This document shows positions 22,865 to 35,523 of a DNA stretch of 64,000 nucleotides, one piece after another. The first letter of the stretch is position 1, and each line of letters opens with the position of its first letter. The translations under genes and the position numbers were made by a program. The notes under the pieces are model-generated. The model was not told where the DNA came from. It did not search any database and was given only the letters and a program-made list of their open reading frames with translations. This DNA comes from Mercenaria mercenaria (taxonomy: Eukaryota; Mollusca; Bivalvia; Venerida; Veneridae): positions 60,866,001 to 60,930,000 of the forward strand of contig NC_069366.1 of NCBI RefSeq assembly GCF_021730395.1, written 5' to 3'.

Positions 22865-23067
22865 TTAACCTTTTCCCGCTAAATTCTAAAATGGACTGGT
22901 CTATCATTTAATTTGGGCAGTACCATTTATTATTCGAAGGGGTGTTCACTGAAAATTAACTGACTGAATAGCAAACATTGCAGGCCAAGATTAGCGTGCA
23001 CGGAAGGCTGATCTTGGTCTGCACTGGTTGCAAAGGCAGAATCACATGCCACCAGCAGGCTAAAGGT
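22865..23067 (+). mobile_element. ~200-bp MITE of the TAACC..GCTAAA family
   Basis: The ends are TTAACCTTTTCCCGCTAAA and GCAGGCTAAAGGTTA. The interior has GGTGTTCACTGAAAATTAAC and GGCTGATCTTGGTCTGCAC. Related copies lie in the transglutaminase introns at 57962, 58505 and 59031. Confidence 0.75.
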
Positions 23068-25347
23068 TACATATGTAAACCATGGGTTGTGCTGTCTTAA
23101 AATCATGTTAACTGGTCTTTCGTTATGTTTTTCATTAAGAATGCAAAAAATGTTAAGGACCATTTGGTTGTAACTGAAAATGATATTCATTTATCTTAAG
23201 TGTAATTTGTAGTATTTGCGCAGCACATATCCGAGTAAACTTATAAATAGTCTAAACATTTTATAAAGCTGGAGGATTAATTTCTAGGAAAAATAATGTT
23301 TTAGAAAATATTCGGGCCATAGAATTTCTCTAGAATAAGTGGTTTAAAAAGACTAAATTGATATCTGCATGTTAATATGCTAACTGGATATGAATCCTTA
23401 GTTCAAAAATGTGACAACTAATTTTATTAACTTAATTTATCTGAAATCAAGATCGAGAAAAATCCAAACTTATACTTTCCTTAAATGATCATATTGACAT
23501 ACCTAATCATAAAGTGTCATGATGACCCTATAACGCTCACCTGTTAAACTTGGAGTCATCAAGATTAATATTCCGACTTCAAATTTTATGAAATGTGGTC
23601 ATAAATGTGGCCTCTGCAGTGTTAAAAGCTTTTCCTTTGATTTGAGTGTTGACCTATTTCTTGACTCCACATGACTCAGTTTCGATCGTGACTTAGGAAT
23701 CATCAAGATAAACGTTCTTACCAAGTTTCATGAAGATATGGTCATAAATATGGCCTCTAGACTGAAGACAAGTTTTTTCTTTGATTTAAACGGGTGACCT
23801 AGTTTTTGACCCTACATGACCTAGTTTCAAATTTGGCCTAGGGATTTTCAAGATAAACATTCTGACCAAGTGTCATGAAGATAGGATTATAATTGTGGCC
23901 TCACGAGTGTTAAGAAGCTTGTCATTTAATTTGAGCGGGTGACGTAGTTTTTGATCCTACGTATACAAATGTCAAAAATAATATCAGTAGGTAAATAATT
24001 TAAGCAATGACATCTGAAATACAATAGTCACATTGAATGGACTATTTTCGCAGTTGATGACAACAGATGTCCTTCTAAATTGTATCAGTTCAAATATGTT
24101 GAGATGTAAATCTAAGTGATGCAGTGGTATTCCAATCATTTATTTTATTAAACTGCATCTCCTCGACATACACCTATTGCCTATTGGAACAAAAACGAAA
24201 AATACGTACATAAGAATATCACCTAGAGTGTGTAATTCTGACTAAGCATAACATTAAAGCATTTGTAAAAAATAGAAAAAAGCAAAACTGCGACAAGTTA
24301 GCCATTTCATTTGTTGACAAATCGGCATTACAAATGTCTTTGACCATTTACCATATCTAAAACAAAAAATGGTCAAGACGCAGATATATACAGAATCATT
24401 TATACGTAAAAACATAATGGAACATATCATACTTTACAAATTACAGTACATTGTATTTTAAACATAGAAGCGGTTAGAACATCAAGGGTACTTTTTCCGT
24501 GATTTTATAGCTTCACTTACATATTCTCTTTTCTTGCTAGTAGAGGACGCGATATTAATGACTTTATTAACTAATTGTTTATTAATTTCTGTACATACTG
24601 CCATGCTTTCTTCCATATCTCAAGCAACGGCGTTGAAGGGCAAAGCAAGCAAAAATAACTCCTAAGAGCATGTAATTGGTTGGGAACACACACTCTTAAT
24701 GTTACTTGATCCAGAGGAGCTAAAACTGAGTAAAGGAGATATTACCAACACAAATTATAATTTTACGGAAACAGATAGTTTCTCTGTTGACACACAAGTT
24801 ATCTAGGTACACATGTGTACAGCTCAGGATTGTCTAAGTGCTACGACATACCAAATGTACATACGTATAAAGTTTATGATCAATACAATAAGTATGGAAT
24901 TCTTGCAATGTTAAATGTATAATGTTATACACAACATTTTGCAAAGTATAATGGTATATTCTAATGGTATACACACCATAGTTCACAAGATAGTATACTA
25001 CTGATGGGCAAATACTCGTAGTATAAAATACATTGCTATACTAATTGTTTACTGTAAAAGTATACTAAACAGTATAGCATTAGTATATACAAGTGTTTGT
25101 TTGATTTGTTTGGTCGGTTAAACGACTTCAAATGGGTAAACACTGCAAAATGATTAAAATTATATGATTCCAAATTTTGATTTTAAAGCACTTTGAACTT
25201 TGATTAGCAACATGGTTATTTTTCAAATTGTATTGGCACTTGTGCGTGCGTGCGTGCGCGCGTATATTTCAAAATTTTCAATGTCAGGTACACATTTAAC
25301 TAATAAACAGAGAACTAAGAAGACAGTTATGACATTCCAAATTATCT

Positions 25348-26842
25348 TTAGTGTGAATTGCAGTCCCTGGTATAAATAACATATTCCCGTCGGTCTTTCC
25401 TGTGGTCTGAAGGGTTCGTGTGGAGCGTTTCCCAGGATAAATAACATATTTGCGAGTTTTTGTTGTACTCGGCAGATCTACAAATGATGCTTCCTTCGGT
25501 TGTGCATTTTTGTATACAATCTTTTAATGAAATGGAGTTAAATGTTTTGGTAGCAAATCCGTATAATAATGCATCAATCTCAACTTGGTACGTGTTACCA
25601 TATCCATAATCGCCGCAGTCTGAAATGTGAAAATTCGAAGTGGCGATTACATTCAAATTTAATTTTTGTTTTGTCTGACGATTGTTTTATAGATTCAACC
25701 CAATGATATACCCTTTGCTTATAAAATATAGATATGTCTAAAATTATCCGATAATTCCTTATTTGGGTCTGCGCTTTATTTGATTTGAGCTCCTGACCTC
25801 CACCGGTTTACCTCAGCGGTTTGTATTTTAGATATCTGATGATTAACTTACTACGCTATATACCTATAGCGATAACATTCTAGTCAACAATGTATCGGGT
25901 CATTACGTGACATCTTTAAGAAAAATTGAAATGTTGAAACTTATAGAAAGCTAGCAAAAAATACAAGATTTCATTTAGAGCGGAATATGTCAACAAATGC
26001 TTTCGATTTAGCTTCACGAATTCAAAACATATACCTGAAAGACATTTTCTCGTGCCGTGGTGGTAGCTCAGTCCAGGCTTGCATTTACACATCATCCATT
26101 TACATTCTGAATCCTCAACATCACTACACGTTGTGTTTGTGGTACAAAACTGCCTCATCGAACTTTCAGTTGTAAGCCCTTCCTTGTCATTTGTCTTCGT
26201 GATCTGTTTTAGAAGCAAAAGACAAACACTTAAGTAGCAGCGTTGAATCTAAATATTCTTTATCGGTTACATAAAGTATGATGCTGACATGGAACTTTTT
26301 ACCAGTTATAGCTCCTGAGTAACAGCAAATCGATACTTGTCTGAATAGAACGATTCAAGAAAACAGTCTGGCGGACGTGAAATCATGGTTCATCAAAAAT
26401 GGACGTCAATGGCCGTGTTTGAAGATTAACAGAGGAAAAAAGTTACAGAAATGTCAAAAATGTAAAATACGCATTCTTTGAGGAATATGCTGAATTTTAT
26501 ATTCAACAATATATCGAAACGAAACTCAATATCTTCAAATTAGGCGCATGCCACATTAGATAGACTACTTACGTTGATCATGACGTTCTCAATGGTATGC
26601 TGCATTAGTTCCAGTTTTTCTTCAAGTTCTGATTTATGTTCGACAGTTTTCATCTTGACCTTTTCCATTCCTTCCTTTATATGTTGAATGTCATTTTTCA
26701 CTGTTTCCAGACTGATCTCGGCCCTGATAATTCTTTCCAGGGTTTGAGCCTCGTAGTGATATTTTGAGCAATGTTGCTCGTCTCCTATCGCTACTTTGCA
26801 CACCATACCAAACAAGAAATAAATCTGTAAACTTAGTCCCAT
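25348..26842 (-). CDS. Secreted coiled-coil/EB-like/PAN-domain protein, copy C (intact, 3 exons)
   Basis: Exon 1 is 26842-26573 (270 nt, donor GTAAGTAG). Exon 2 is 26203-26035 (169 nt, acceptor TAAAACAG, donor GTATATG). Exon 3 is 25619-25348 (272 nt, acceptor CATTTCAG). The total is 236 residues with phases as in copy A. The signal peptide is the same as in A. The coiled-coil exon differs at few positions. Exon 2 keeps all six cysteines (FCTTNTTCSD, CKWMMCKCKPG, KCLSD). Exon 3 has DCIQKC, CRSAEYNKN, CYLSWETLH and ends RDCNSH. A TATATAA box lies about 100 bases before the ATG. With all signals intact, this copy is the best candidate for the expressed member. Binding partner unknown. Confidence 0.82.
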
Positions 26843-26936
26843 CTTTAAAATTTACTCTGTACTGTTCTGTTCGAGTCTGCAAGAGTATCCAGCGGCAACG
26901 AAGCTAGTGATTCAATCAATTATGATGTATGAAGAG

Positions 26937-26945
26937 TTTATATAA
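26937..26945 (-). promoter_or_regulatory. TATA box of copy C
   Basis: The minus strand reads CTTATATAAAC at this position, about 100 bases upstream of the ATG, which predicts a 5' leader of roughly 70 bases. Confidence 0.55.
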
Positions 26946-27319
26946 GTAGGTATATTATTACATCTACGTCCGCCAGTTCTTCCGTTTACTGAAATACTTA
27001 AATACAGGTCCATTTCAAAAGTTTGGTACACTCATTCTGTATCTCCATTGAAGGGACTCGCGAGATTTTGTACATTTTGTTATCTCTCCTCAGAACAGAC
27101 TCAGTCAAACAGAGTCTGCTTTTATTTTGCTGTTTGCGTTTTTTTTTATGATTTCAAGGGATCTTCTTACAGATTTTATCATTTATGGACACACTAAAGG
27201 GTACATATAACACTGAAGGATATATATAACCATTACAAAAGAGGTCTTGTTATGTACTTTAATTTCATGATTTATCTATTCTTAATGTTTATATCAGAAA
27301 AGTAGAACAAATGAGAAGA

Positions 27320-27620
27320 AGCTTATTACTAGCTTTGCTTGTAATAACATTTCTGATCCAAACAAAATTTATAGAAGGAAATACATTACATATACATGTA
27401 CGTTTAGCTTTGCCTGATAATTACATTTCTGATCTAAGCAATATGTGTACAGAAAGAAACATACTATTAGATTTGCGTGATATTACAATCCCGTTCAAAA
27501 CAAAATTTTATTGAAGGAATCATACTCTTAGCTTTGTGTTATATTACATTGCTGATCCAAATAAAATGTATACAGAAGGAAGCATACTGCTCGCATTGCT
27601 TGTGATCAATGCATGATCCA
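27320..27620. repeat. Degenerate ~62-bp tandem repeat, five units
   Basis: Units run AGCTTTGC(T/C)TG, ATTACATTTCTGATC(C/T)AA, ATGTGTACAGAA and GGAA(A/G)CATACT. It is homologous to 11990-12240 in unit A. The open frame at 27311 with a signal-peptide look is a product of this repeat. Confidence 0.6.
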
Positions 27621-28059
27621 TACAAAGTGCATTGGTCAGTGAATAACATATTTAGTACTGGTCGTCAAATGAGAACGTCTATCCTGTTTTGTGTGCAGCT
27701 TAGAATATGAGTGTAACAAAAAGATCTCAAATACTGCTCATTGTAAAAGTTTTTAACCCCGGTACCTATATAGTATACAATTTAGCATGTATACATGTTT
27801 TTTTTTTGATTGCATAAATTGTAGGTACAATTTATCAAACTTTCCTGAACTGATTTCTTTTAGTGAGCAAATTTCTTCTTTATTATCAACGGAAGAGGCA
27901 GATATTTTATTTATGGGACGTGCATCTAGATAGATGGCAACTGACGTTAGATATTAAAAATGAAAATCCAGTATTGTTTAAGTAGATAATTTAATGTGTA
28001 CCATATAAAAACAGCTAAATTTATTCTACTCTGCATCAAATTTCAAACATTTATATTTT

Positions 28060-29460
28060 AACCCTTTCAGCCATATAGAGGTTTCATTTATGTTTTGTTT
28101 TGATACCAAACTCTTCTTCTTCTCTTCTGCCGTCCTTGTACTGGTCCCACTCTGGGGCAACGTCGTACAATAGTGTATGTACAAGGTGGTGTGTGCGGCG
28201 CTCAATTATTTACAGCGCAGAGTAAAAGCAGATAAAAACTACGTTGCAGCTTAGTGGAATGATGTTGCCAGGGCCCTCTTGAAGGTCTTGACGCTGTCGG
28301 CCATGATGACTTCCTGTGGGAGCCGGTTCCATAGTCTGGTGGCGGAGGCGAAGAAGGAGTGAAGGAGGACGTCTTTGCCACAAAACGGTGGATAGAGTCT
28401 CATCGAGTGGCCACGGGTGTTGATGGAGGTAGGGTGAAAAAACCTCGTTGTTGGTGTTATGTCGACAAGGCCGTGGACTATTCTGTAAGTCATGACCAGC
28501 TTGGCGTTGGAGCGACGTATATGTAGGGGTAGCCAGCCGATATCAGACACCATTTGGCTAGTACTGCTAGTGGTGCGGTAATCGCCCTTCACAAAACGTG
28601 CTGCACGGCGCTGGTCGGCCTTACGTTGATCAATGTTGGTCTGTGTGTGAGGGTCCCAAGCAGAGCTGGCGTACTCTAGAAACTGCACAGAATGTTTATC
28701 TTGATGATATCAAGGCCAAGTTTGAATCTGGGTTTTGTGGGCTCAATAAATTGATCACCAGGTTAAATCAAAGGAAAAGCTTGATATCACCCTTGAGGCC
28801 ACATTTATAATCCTATCTTCATGAAACATTGCCAGGTTGTTTATCTTGATGATTTCTAGGCCAAGTTCTAAACTGGGTTATGTGGTGTTAAAAACTAGGT
28901 CACCTGCTAAAATCAAAGGACAAGTTTGTTGTCACTCTTTAAGCCATATTTATGACCCTATCTTCTTCAAACTTTGTCAGAATGTTTATCTTGATGACGG
29001 GTTATGTGTGGTCAAAAACTAGGTCACCCGCGCGCAAATCAAAGGACAACTTGTTAACACTATTGAGGCCACATTTATGACCCTATTTTCATGGCACTTA
29101 GTCAGAATGTTTGTCTTGATGATTCCTAAGTCGAGTTGGAAACTGGGTTATGTAGGGTCAAAACTAGGTCACCCGCTCAAATTAAAGGAAAATTATGTTT
29201 TCACTCTAGAGGTCATATCTATAACCCTATCTTCATGAAACTTGGAAATAGTGTTTATCTTGATATTTCCTAGTCCAAGATCGAAACTTAGTCATGTGGG
29301 TTCAAGAACTAGGTCACTACTCAAATCAAAGGAAAAGCTTTTAAACACTGCAGAGGCCACATTTATGACACTATCTTTATGAAACTTAGCCAGAATGTTT
29401 ACCTTGATGATTCCAAGTTTAAGAGGTGAGCGATATAGGGTCACCATGGCCCACTTGGTA
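28060..29460 (+). mobile_element. Hairpin-type element interrupted by a LINE
   Basis: It has family-1 units (AACTTGGTCAGAATGTT-like, GTCAAAAACTAGGTCACC-like) and a 3' end AGGTGAGCGATATAGGG..CATGGCCCACTTGGT. The segment 28107-28684 is a LINE insertion. Without it the sequence matches 21455-21500. Confidence 0.6.
28107..28684 (-). mobile_element. 5'-truncated LINE, reverse transcriptase C-terminal part
   Basis: The minus-strand frame 28688-28251 (145 codons) shows the LINE RT tail: LEYASSAWDPHT, QRRAARFV, LGW-like DIGWLPLHIRR, then FFASATRLWNRLPQEV near the C-terminus. After the stop, a 3' tail reads GTACAAGGACGGCAGAAG followed by GAAGAAGA, as in CR1/L2/Jockey-type LINEs. The start methionine is fortuitous because the element is truncated. 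The frame itself is unbroken, suggesting recent insertion. Confidence 0.8.
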
Positions 29461-30236
29461 TTAAACTACTTTATGAATGGGTATGCCAAAATGAATCATT
29501 TAAGGAAATTATAGATTTGGATTTTTCTCGGTCTTGATTTCAGACAAATTAAGTTAATAAAGTAAGTGGACACTGCATTGAAATAAGGATTAATATCCAG
29601 TTAGCATATTAACATGCTGATATCAATTCAGTTTTAAACCATTTAGAGAAATTCTATATCCCGAATATTTTTTCAAACGCGCTCAAATATTATTTTACCT
29701 AGAAATTAATCCTCAAGCTTTATAAAATGTTTAGACTATAATTAACATAAACTTCACTTAGTCTAGGATTTTGGATTTTATAGACTGGTCCATGTGTTTG
29801 CTTATATGTTAAGTTTACTCAGATTGTGTTGTCCAAATGCCGCATATGGCACTTAAGATAAATTAATATTATTCTCAATAACAATGAAATGACCCTGAAC
29901 ATTTTTGTATACTTAAAAAAAGACCATACAAAAGGCCAGTTACATACATGATTTAAGACAGCACAAACACTGATTTACATATTTAAGGCTGTAAACCTGT
30001 AATGACAACTGGCCTCAATGTCTGCTGTTTTAATTCAGTAGTTGTTACAGAAACCCATTTGTTTTATGGGGCTACATTAATGGCCGAAAAATAAAAATAA
30101 TATAGGAAGAAGTTTTCTAATTTTCTATTTTGTTTTATACAAATCCACTGCCTTGAAACAATGTTTTACCTTATTCAATGGTTGTGCTGCTTTAATGCTT
30201 TTTCTTTGTGTTTTTTTTTTTTGTTTTTTTTTTTTG

Positions 30237-30239
<3 letters not shown>

Positions 30240-30272
<33 letters not shown>
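30240..30272. repeat. (TTA)n microsatellite after a poly-T run
   Basis: Ten or so TTA/ATT units follow interrupted poly-T (30208-30236). The matching place in the left arm lacks it. Confidence 0.9.
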
Positions 30273-30273
<1 letters not shown>

Positions 30274-30435
30274 AGCAGTAAATGAAATACATGAAATAAA
30301 AGCACTGGGTAATTACTGAATTTGAAAAAGGACCAGAAAGTGTGTATGCTTGATTATTTAAATTTGTTTTTGCTATAATATTATAACAATTTGCTTTGAA
30401 GTGGACAGGTTTCTTAGCTTATAAGCAAAATTCCT

Positions 30436-30572
30436 GGCCCAGATTTCACGGAAATTCAAACTTTGTTAACTGACTTAAGTACATTAATTTGCTTAACAAA
30501 AATAAAAACTTAAGCAAAAAACGTACTTAGTCAGTTAACAAACTTAAGTATTTTCATGGAAATATGATACAG
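30436..30572. mobile_element. Palindromic MITE, second copy
   Basis: GGCCCAGATTTCACGGAAATTC and TTGTTAACTGACTTAAGTAC are mirrored by GTACTTAGTCAGTTAACAA and CTTAAGTATTTTCATGGAAAT. It is the homologue of 22335-22489. Confidence 0.65.
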
Positions 30573-32249
30573 TCACAATGCTCCCTCTCCCCACCTTTAG
30601 AAGTAATTGTATTTCTTCTCTGTTACCTGTACCTTATGTTTGAAATGTTTAGCACCCAGTTTTATGGTTTGTATACATTCGTTTATGGCAGATAAATTAA
30701 TGTCTAACATGACTTAGTTTTGTATTTATCAAGTTCAGCAATATGCTTCCTGATTTATGCCTTTTTTATGAAATAACTCACCTGAGCACCCAGGTGAACC
30801 AGGGTAAAATTGTGATTGCACTTATCTGTTATCAGTCAAAATGTTCTCACCTAGGGTGTACCTGGCCGTAAGATCTTGGAATCTTGAAAGTTGATCTGGG
30901 AAAATTTGCGCAAATAATTCGTGACACAAAGTACATGACTCCTTAGCTGTGCCAAACTGGTCATATCTCCTTTTGTTAACATATTTCAGGTCACATTTCT
31001 TTAGCAATTTTGGGTTAGGTCACCAAGAGTGCGTATGGCCACAAAGTCACCGTGAAATTCAGTAATTTTGGAAAAGTTTGCTCAAATAACACGACAGCTA
31101 TGGCCCCGAATCTGTCAAGTTGGTCATGTTTCAGCTTGCTAATCCAGAAAATAGCAATTTTAGCGAAACACAGATATCGGCTCTACACGAAAACTAGAGT
31201 GTAAATTTTATAATATAGCTAGTAAGCTCTTGAATAGATGAAAATGTTAGCAAACATAAACTTTTTCCTATGCCCAAAATGCTTAAAGGATCTGCTGTTT
31301 TGCCTTAAGCCAACTACAAATGTCAAAAATAAAGTCAGTAGGTAAGTAATTTAAGCAATGACATCTGAAATACAATAGTATAGGATTATTTTCGCAGTTG
31401 ATGACAACAGCTGTCCTTCTAAATTGTTATCAATTTAGTTATGGGGGAGATGTAAATCCAAGTGATGCAGTGGTATTCGAATCGTTTATTTTATTACACT
31501 GCATCTCTTCGACATACACATATCGCCTATTGGAGTAAAAATGAAAAATACGTACATAAGGTTATCACCCAGACTGTGTAATTCCGACTAAGCATAACAT
31601 TAAAGCATTTCTAAACAAAAGAAAACAAAAACAAAACTGTGAAAGTTAGCCACAAGCAGCTCCCGCGAATAAACCATTTCATTTATTGGCAAATCGGCAT
31701 TTCAGATGTCTTTGACCATTTACAATATCTACTACAAAAATAGTCAAGACGCAGAAATATTACAAAGAATCATTTATACGTACAAACAAAATGGAACATA
31801 TCACTCTTTACAAATTACAGTATTTTAAAGTTAGAAGCGATAAGAAATTCAAGTATTTTGTCCGTGATTTTTTTTAAAAGCTTCACTTACATATTTAGCA
31901 TTTTACTGATGCCAGGGTTTTTTCCCATATTTCAAGCAACGGATTGAAGTCCAAACCATGTAAAAAAAACTTCGAAGAGCATGTACTTGGTATGGAACAC
32001 ACACTTTTAATTTTACTTGATCCAGAGGAGTTAAAACTGAATAAATGAGATATTACCATCACACATTATAATTTTACGAAAACAGATGTTTTCTCAGTGG
32101 GCACATAAGTTCAGCTTAATTTTTATCTTGGTATACATGTGTAGTACTCAGGATTCTCCAAGTGCTACGATATACCAAGAGTACATACTTATAAACTATA
32201 CTAAATATGATATCCTTGCAATGTTAAATGTATAATGGTATACACAACA

Positions 32250-32430
32250 GTCCTCGTTTAAATGGGTTAACAGTGTTGTTACACTTACAAAATAGACTGG
32301 CCCGGTTTATAGGTTGGTCAGGGCTACATATTTGCCATTATGTTTGAGCATGGATCGGTGGTGTAATGCTTCTTCCCCTTCAGTTTGGAACGTCCATGTT
32401 TACAAACACGTTTGTTTATTTTATGAGGAG
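32250..32430 (+). mobile_element. Possible short LINE fragment
   Basis: This insert is absent from the equivalent place in units A and C. One plus frame reads LHLQNRLARFIGW, like the LQNRLAR..I segment of LINE reverse transcriptases, but it is short and interrupted. Low certainty. Confidence 0.3.
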
Positions 32431-33109
32431 TATAACGGTATACCAATGATATACACAAGATAGTTTATGAGATAGTATACTATTGATGGTCAAATACTCG
32501 CAGAATACAATACAATACAATATACAATGCTATGCTATGCTAATTGTTTACTGCAACAGAAAAGCATTAGTATATACAATTTGTTGTTCGGTTAAATAAC
32601 TTCAAAATATGGATAAACACTGCAAAATGATTAAAATTATATGATTCAAAATTTAAGGATTTTTAGCTGTGATTGGAAACATTTTTTCTAAAAGTACGTT
32701 AAATTTCTAAATTGTATTGACACTTGTAAAAAGTTACTAAAATGTTCACAGTTTACCAAGTGATGTGTTAGAATATTGTTTACTTAAAGACAATTAGGGT
32801 TGCTAGGAAGAATAGGATTACGCTGAGTTACATGTTTGTTTTGTCTTCACTTGGACTTTCATATTGTCAATGAATAAAACATTCTGAGTAAAAGTCTTTT
32901 CATTCGGAAAAGGGAATGACCACAGACTTAGTTTTTATAACATTGTGATATATAATCACTTTAAATGCTGATACAAAGACGTATCCTGTGTGCATGCGTG
33001 CGTGCGCGCGTGTTTGTGCGTCACATTATTGAACCGTTTCAAAAAGTTCAATATCAGGTAAGCATTTAACTTATATAATAATAAAGAGCTAAACAGTTAA
33101 TATGACTTT

Positions 33110-34520
33110 CCAAATTATCTTAAGTCTGAACTGCAGTCCCTTGTATAAATAACATAGTCCCGATTGTCTTCTCTGCGGGATGTAGGGTTCGTTTGGAGGG
33201 TTTCCCAACTCAAATAACATGTTTGCTTGCCTTTCCAATACTAAGCAGATCTATAAATGATGTTCGTTTCTGTTGTGCATTTTCGTATACCATCTTCTAA
33301 TGAAATGGAGGTAAATGTATTTACAGAAAATCAACTTAATAACGCATCCATCTCGACTTGGTACGTGCTACCATATCCGTAATCGCCGCACTCTGAAATG
33401 ATAAATGCAAAGTGGCGGCTACATTCGAATTTATGTTTTGTCTGACGATTGCTTTACAGATTCAACCCAATAATATATCATCTGCTTATAAAATATAGAT
33501 ATATCTAAAAATATCCGATAATTCCCTTAATTCTGGGTCTGCACCTTACTTGATCTGGGTCCATAACTTCCGCCGGTTTACCAATACATCAGTGAATCTG
33601 CGGTTCAATAACTGACTTTAACTGACAGCTATCTTCATATAGCGAAAAAATTCTAGTCGACAATGTTTATAATGTTTCGGGTCAGCACACAACTTGTAGA
33701 AAGCTAGATAAAACGGTAGATAAAAATCTCACAAGATTTCATTTAGAGCGAAATATGTCAACAAATGCTTCCGATTTAGCTTCACGAATTCCAAACATAC
33801 ACCTGAAAGACATTTCCTCGTTCCGTGATGGTAGCTCAGTCCAGGCTTGCATTTACACATCATCCATTAACATTCTGAATCCTCAACATCGCTACACGTT
33901 GTGTTTGTGGTACAAAACTGTCTCATCGAACTTTCAGTTGTAAGCCCTTCCTTGTCATTTGTCTTCGTGATCTGTTTTAGAAGCAAAAGACAAACACTTA
34001 AGTAGCAGCGTTGAATCTAAATATTCTTTATCGGTTACATAAAGTATGATGCTGACATGGAACTTTTTACCAGTTATAGCTCCTGAGTAACAGCAAATCG
34101 ATACTTGTCTGAATAGAACTATTCAAGAAAACAGTCTGGCGGACGTGAAAATCATGGTTCATCAAAATGGACGTCAATGATCCTGTTTGAAGGTTTACGG
34201 ACAAAAAAATTTAGAAATATCAAAAATGTAAAATACGCATTATATGAGGAACATGCTGAATTTTATGTTAAAACGGAATTGAATAGACTACTTACGTTGA
34301 TCATGACTTTCTCAATGGTATGCTGCATTAGTTCCAGTTTTTCTTCAAGTTCTGATTCATGTTCGACTGTTTTCATTTTGTCCTTTTCCATTGCTTCCTT
34401 CATATGTTGAATGTTGTTTTTCACCGTTTCCAAACTGATCTCGGCTCGGTCCTGATACTTTTTCCAGGGCTTGAGCCTCCTAGTGATACTTTGAGCAATG
34501 TTGCTCGTCTCCTATACCAT
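33110..34520 (-). pseudogene. Secreted PAN-domain protein, copy D (broken)
   Basis: All three exons are recognisable. In exon 3 (about 33400-33110) the PAN-like frame is cut by a TGA after DALLS and a TAG within the CRSAEY motif (now YRSA*Y). In exon 2 (about 33958-33790) TAA replaces the codon after SEC. In exon 1 (about 34520-34285) the signal-peptide part is missing, a TAG follows SKYH, and the coiled-coil frame is shifted. Splice acceptor and donor signals around exon 2 remain. A TTATAAAC box lies upstream. This is the most decayed of the four duplicated units. Confidence 0.8.
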
Positions 34521-34650
34521 AAAGCAGAACAAACAAAATACATGTGTAATTCTTCAGAATGTGAATTGTTTCAACAATCACCCAGCGACGTATGAATGGT
34601 GTATGAGAGCATGGAGTGGTTTATAATAAGTATGTATGCTATTTTTTCTC

Positions 34651-35520
34651 GCAGTTTTAAAGATGAAGAGTCTTATGCTATTTATTTGATAAAAATGCAC
34701 TGTGACTGCTGCCATTCCAGTTAAAAGTACATGCACTTCATAATCAGACTTTTAAAGCCCTGAGATTTTACCAGTATTTCCTACAATAGGGTGATGCATA
34801 GTACCTTATTTTCATGATTAAATTATATCTTAAACCGAAATTTCAAAGCTAAAAATATTAACAGTTACTATGAAATGAACATATTTTTGTGTAAAAAGAA
34901 TGTTGTGTTTTTTCATTTACAATACTATACACTAGCGAATGAATAAATTTTCACAGTATGAATGATTAATCTCACTAATACTCAAATGAATGTTACTACT
35001 TAAATAGCATCAATATAATTAGTTTATACATTTTGTCAAGTTAAATACCTAATGAGGAATTTCTGGACTTAAATCAACATCTTTTGATAACATATGTTAG
35101 TAAAACATGTATGCGTAGTACTGAAGAAAACATTTTTTCCACATTTGAGAATTTTCACTTTTTTGTAAAATACGTATTTCTTATTTTTTTTGTATGTGTA
35201 GTACCGCCCGTTTAAAACATTGAACACTGTGTAAAACAATTTCAAAACTATGTGTCTATTTCAAATCTAAAATGAAAAATATTTATTTTGCAATATGTAT
35301 GCTGAAAATATGGTATGTTTTCTATTTCATTCTTCAAACCTTTAAAAAAAAAAAGCTCCATAATTTCAGATAAGATGCAAAAATGCCAGTATACAAGATA
35401 ATACACGCAAATTGTAGAACAAAGAGCTTGTATTGTGAGTCAAACAAAGGGGAAAGAACAATAAAGTGTACCAAAATGTGTTGTCTAAATGTAAGCAGAT
35501 TTATCAAATAAAAAATATTT
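34651..35520. other. AT-rich spacer, nothing recognised
   Basis: No gene or repeat structure was recognised here. Short frames only. Confidence 0.35.
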
Positions 35521-35523
35521 TAC

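Larger units (their letters stand above)
21700..23957 (-). repeat. Left arm of an inverted duplication around unit C
   Basis: Read in reverse it matches 28690-31345 in order: hairpin-element units (23535-23957 / 28690-29460), an AT-rich block (23290-23500 / 29465-29710), a block with a 3-kb-type MITE difference, a palindromic MITE (22335-22489 / 30436-30572) and repeat family 3 (21700-22210 / 30775-31345). The arms are clearly diverged. The MITE at 22865-23067 is inside this arm. Confidence 0.65.
23958..28060. repeat. Segmental duplication unit C
   Basis: It opens with TCAGTAGGTAAATAATTTAAGC and the CATCTGAAATACAATAGTCA landmark shared with units A (8936) and D (31360). It ends in the 5' flank block homologous to 15103-15250. 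It contains the second intact gene. Confidence 0.7.
28690..31345 (+). repeat. Right arm of the inverted duplication around unit C
   Basis: It is the counterpart of 21700-23957 in opposite orientation. It holds hairpin-element units, an AT-rich block, a palindromic MITE at 30436-30572, poly-T and (TTA)n at 30210-30272 and a family-3 repeat from 30775. Its outer edge runs directly into unit D. Confidence 0.65.
31346..34650. repeat. Segmental duplication unit D
   Basis: It starts with the TTTAAGCAATGACATCTGAAATAC landmark and runs through homologues of the 3' flank and all three exons, ending just past exon 1. The 5' flank seen in A, B and C is absent. Confidence 0.65.

Noticed and set aside
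27311-27514. Plus-strand frame that starts like a signal peptide (MRRSLLLALLVITFLIQ).
   Set aside because: It lies in a degenerate ~62-bp tandem repeat also present, broken, at 11990-12240. There is no splice context or domain.
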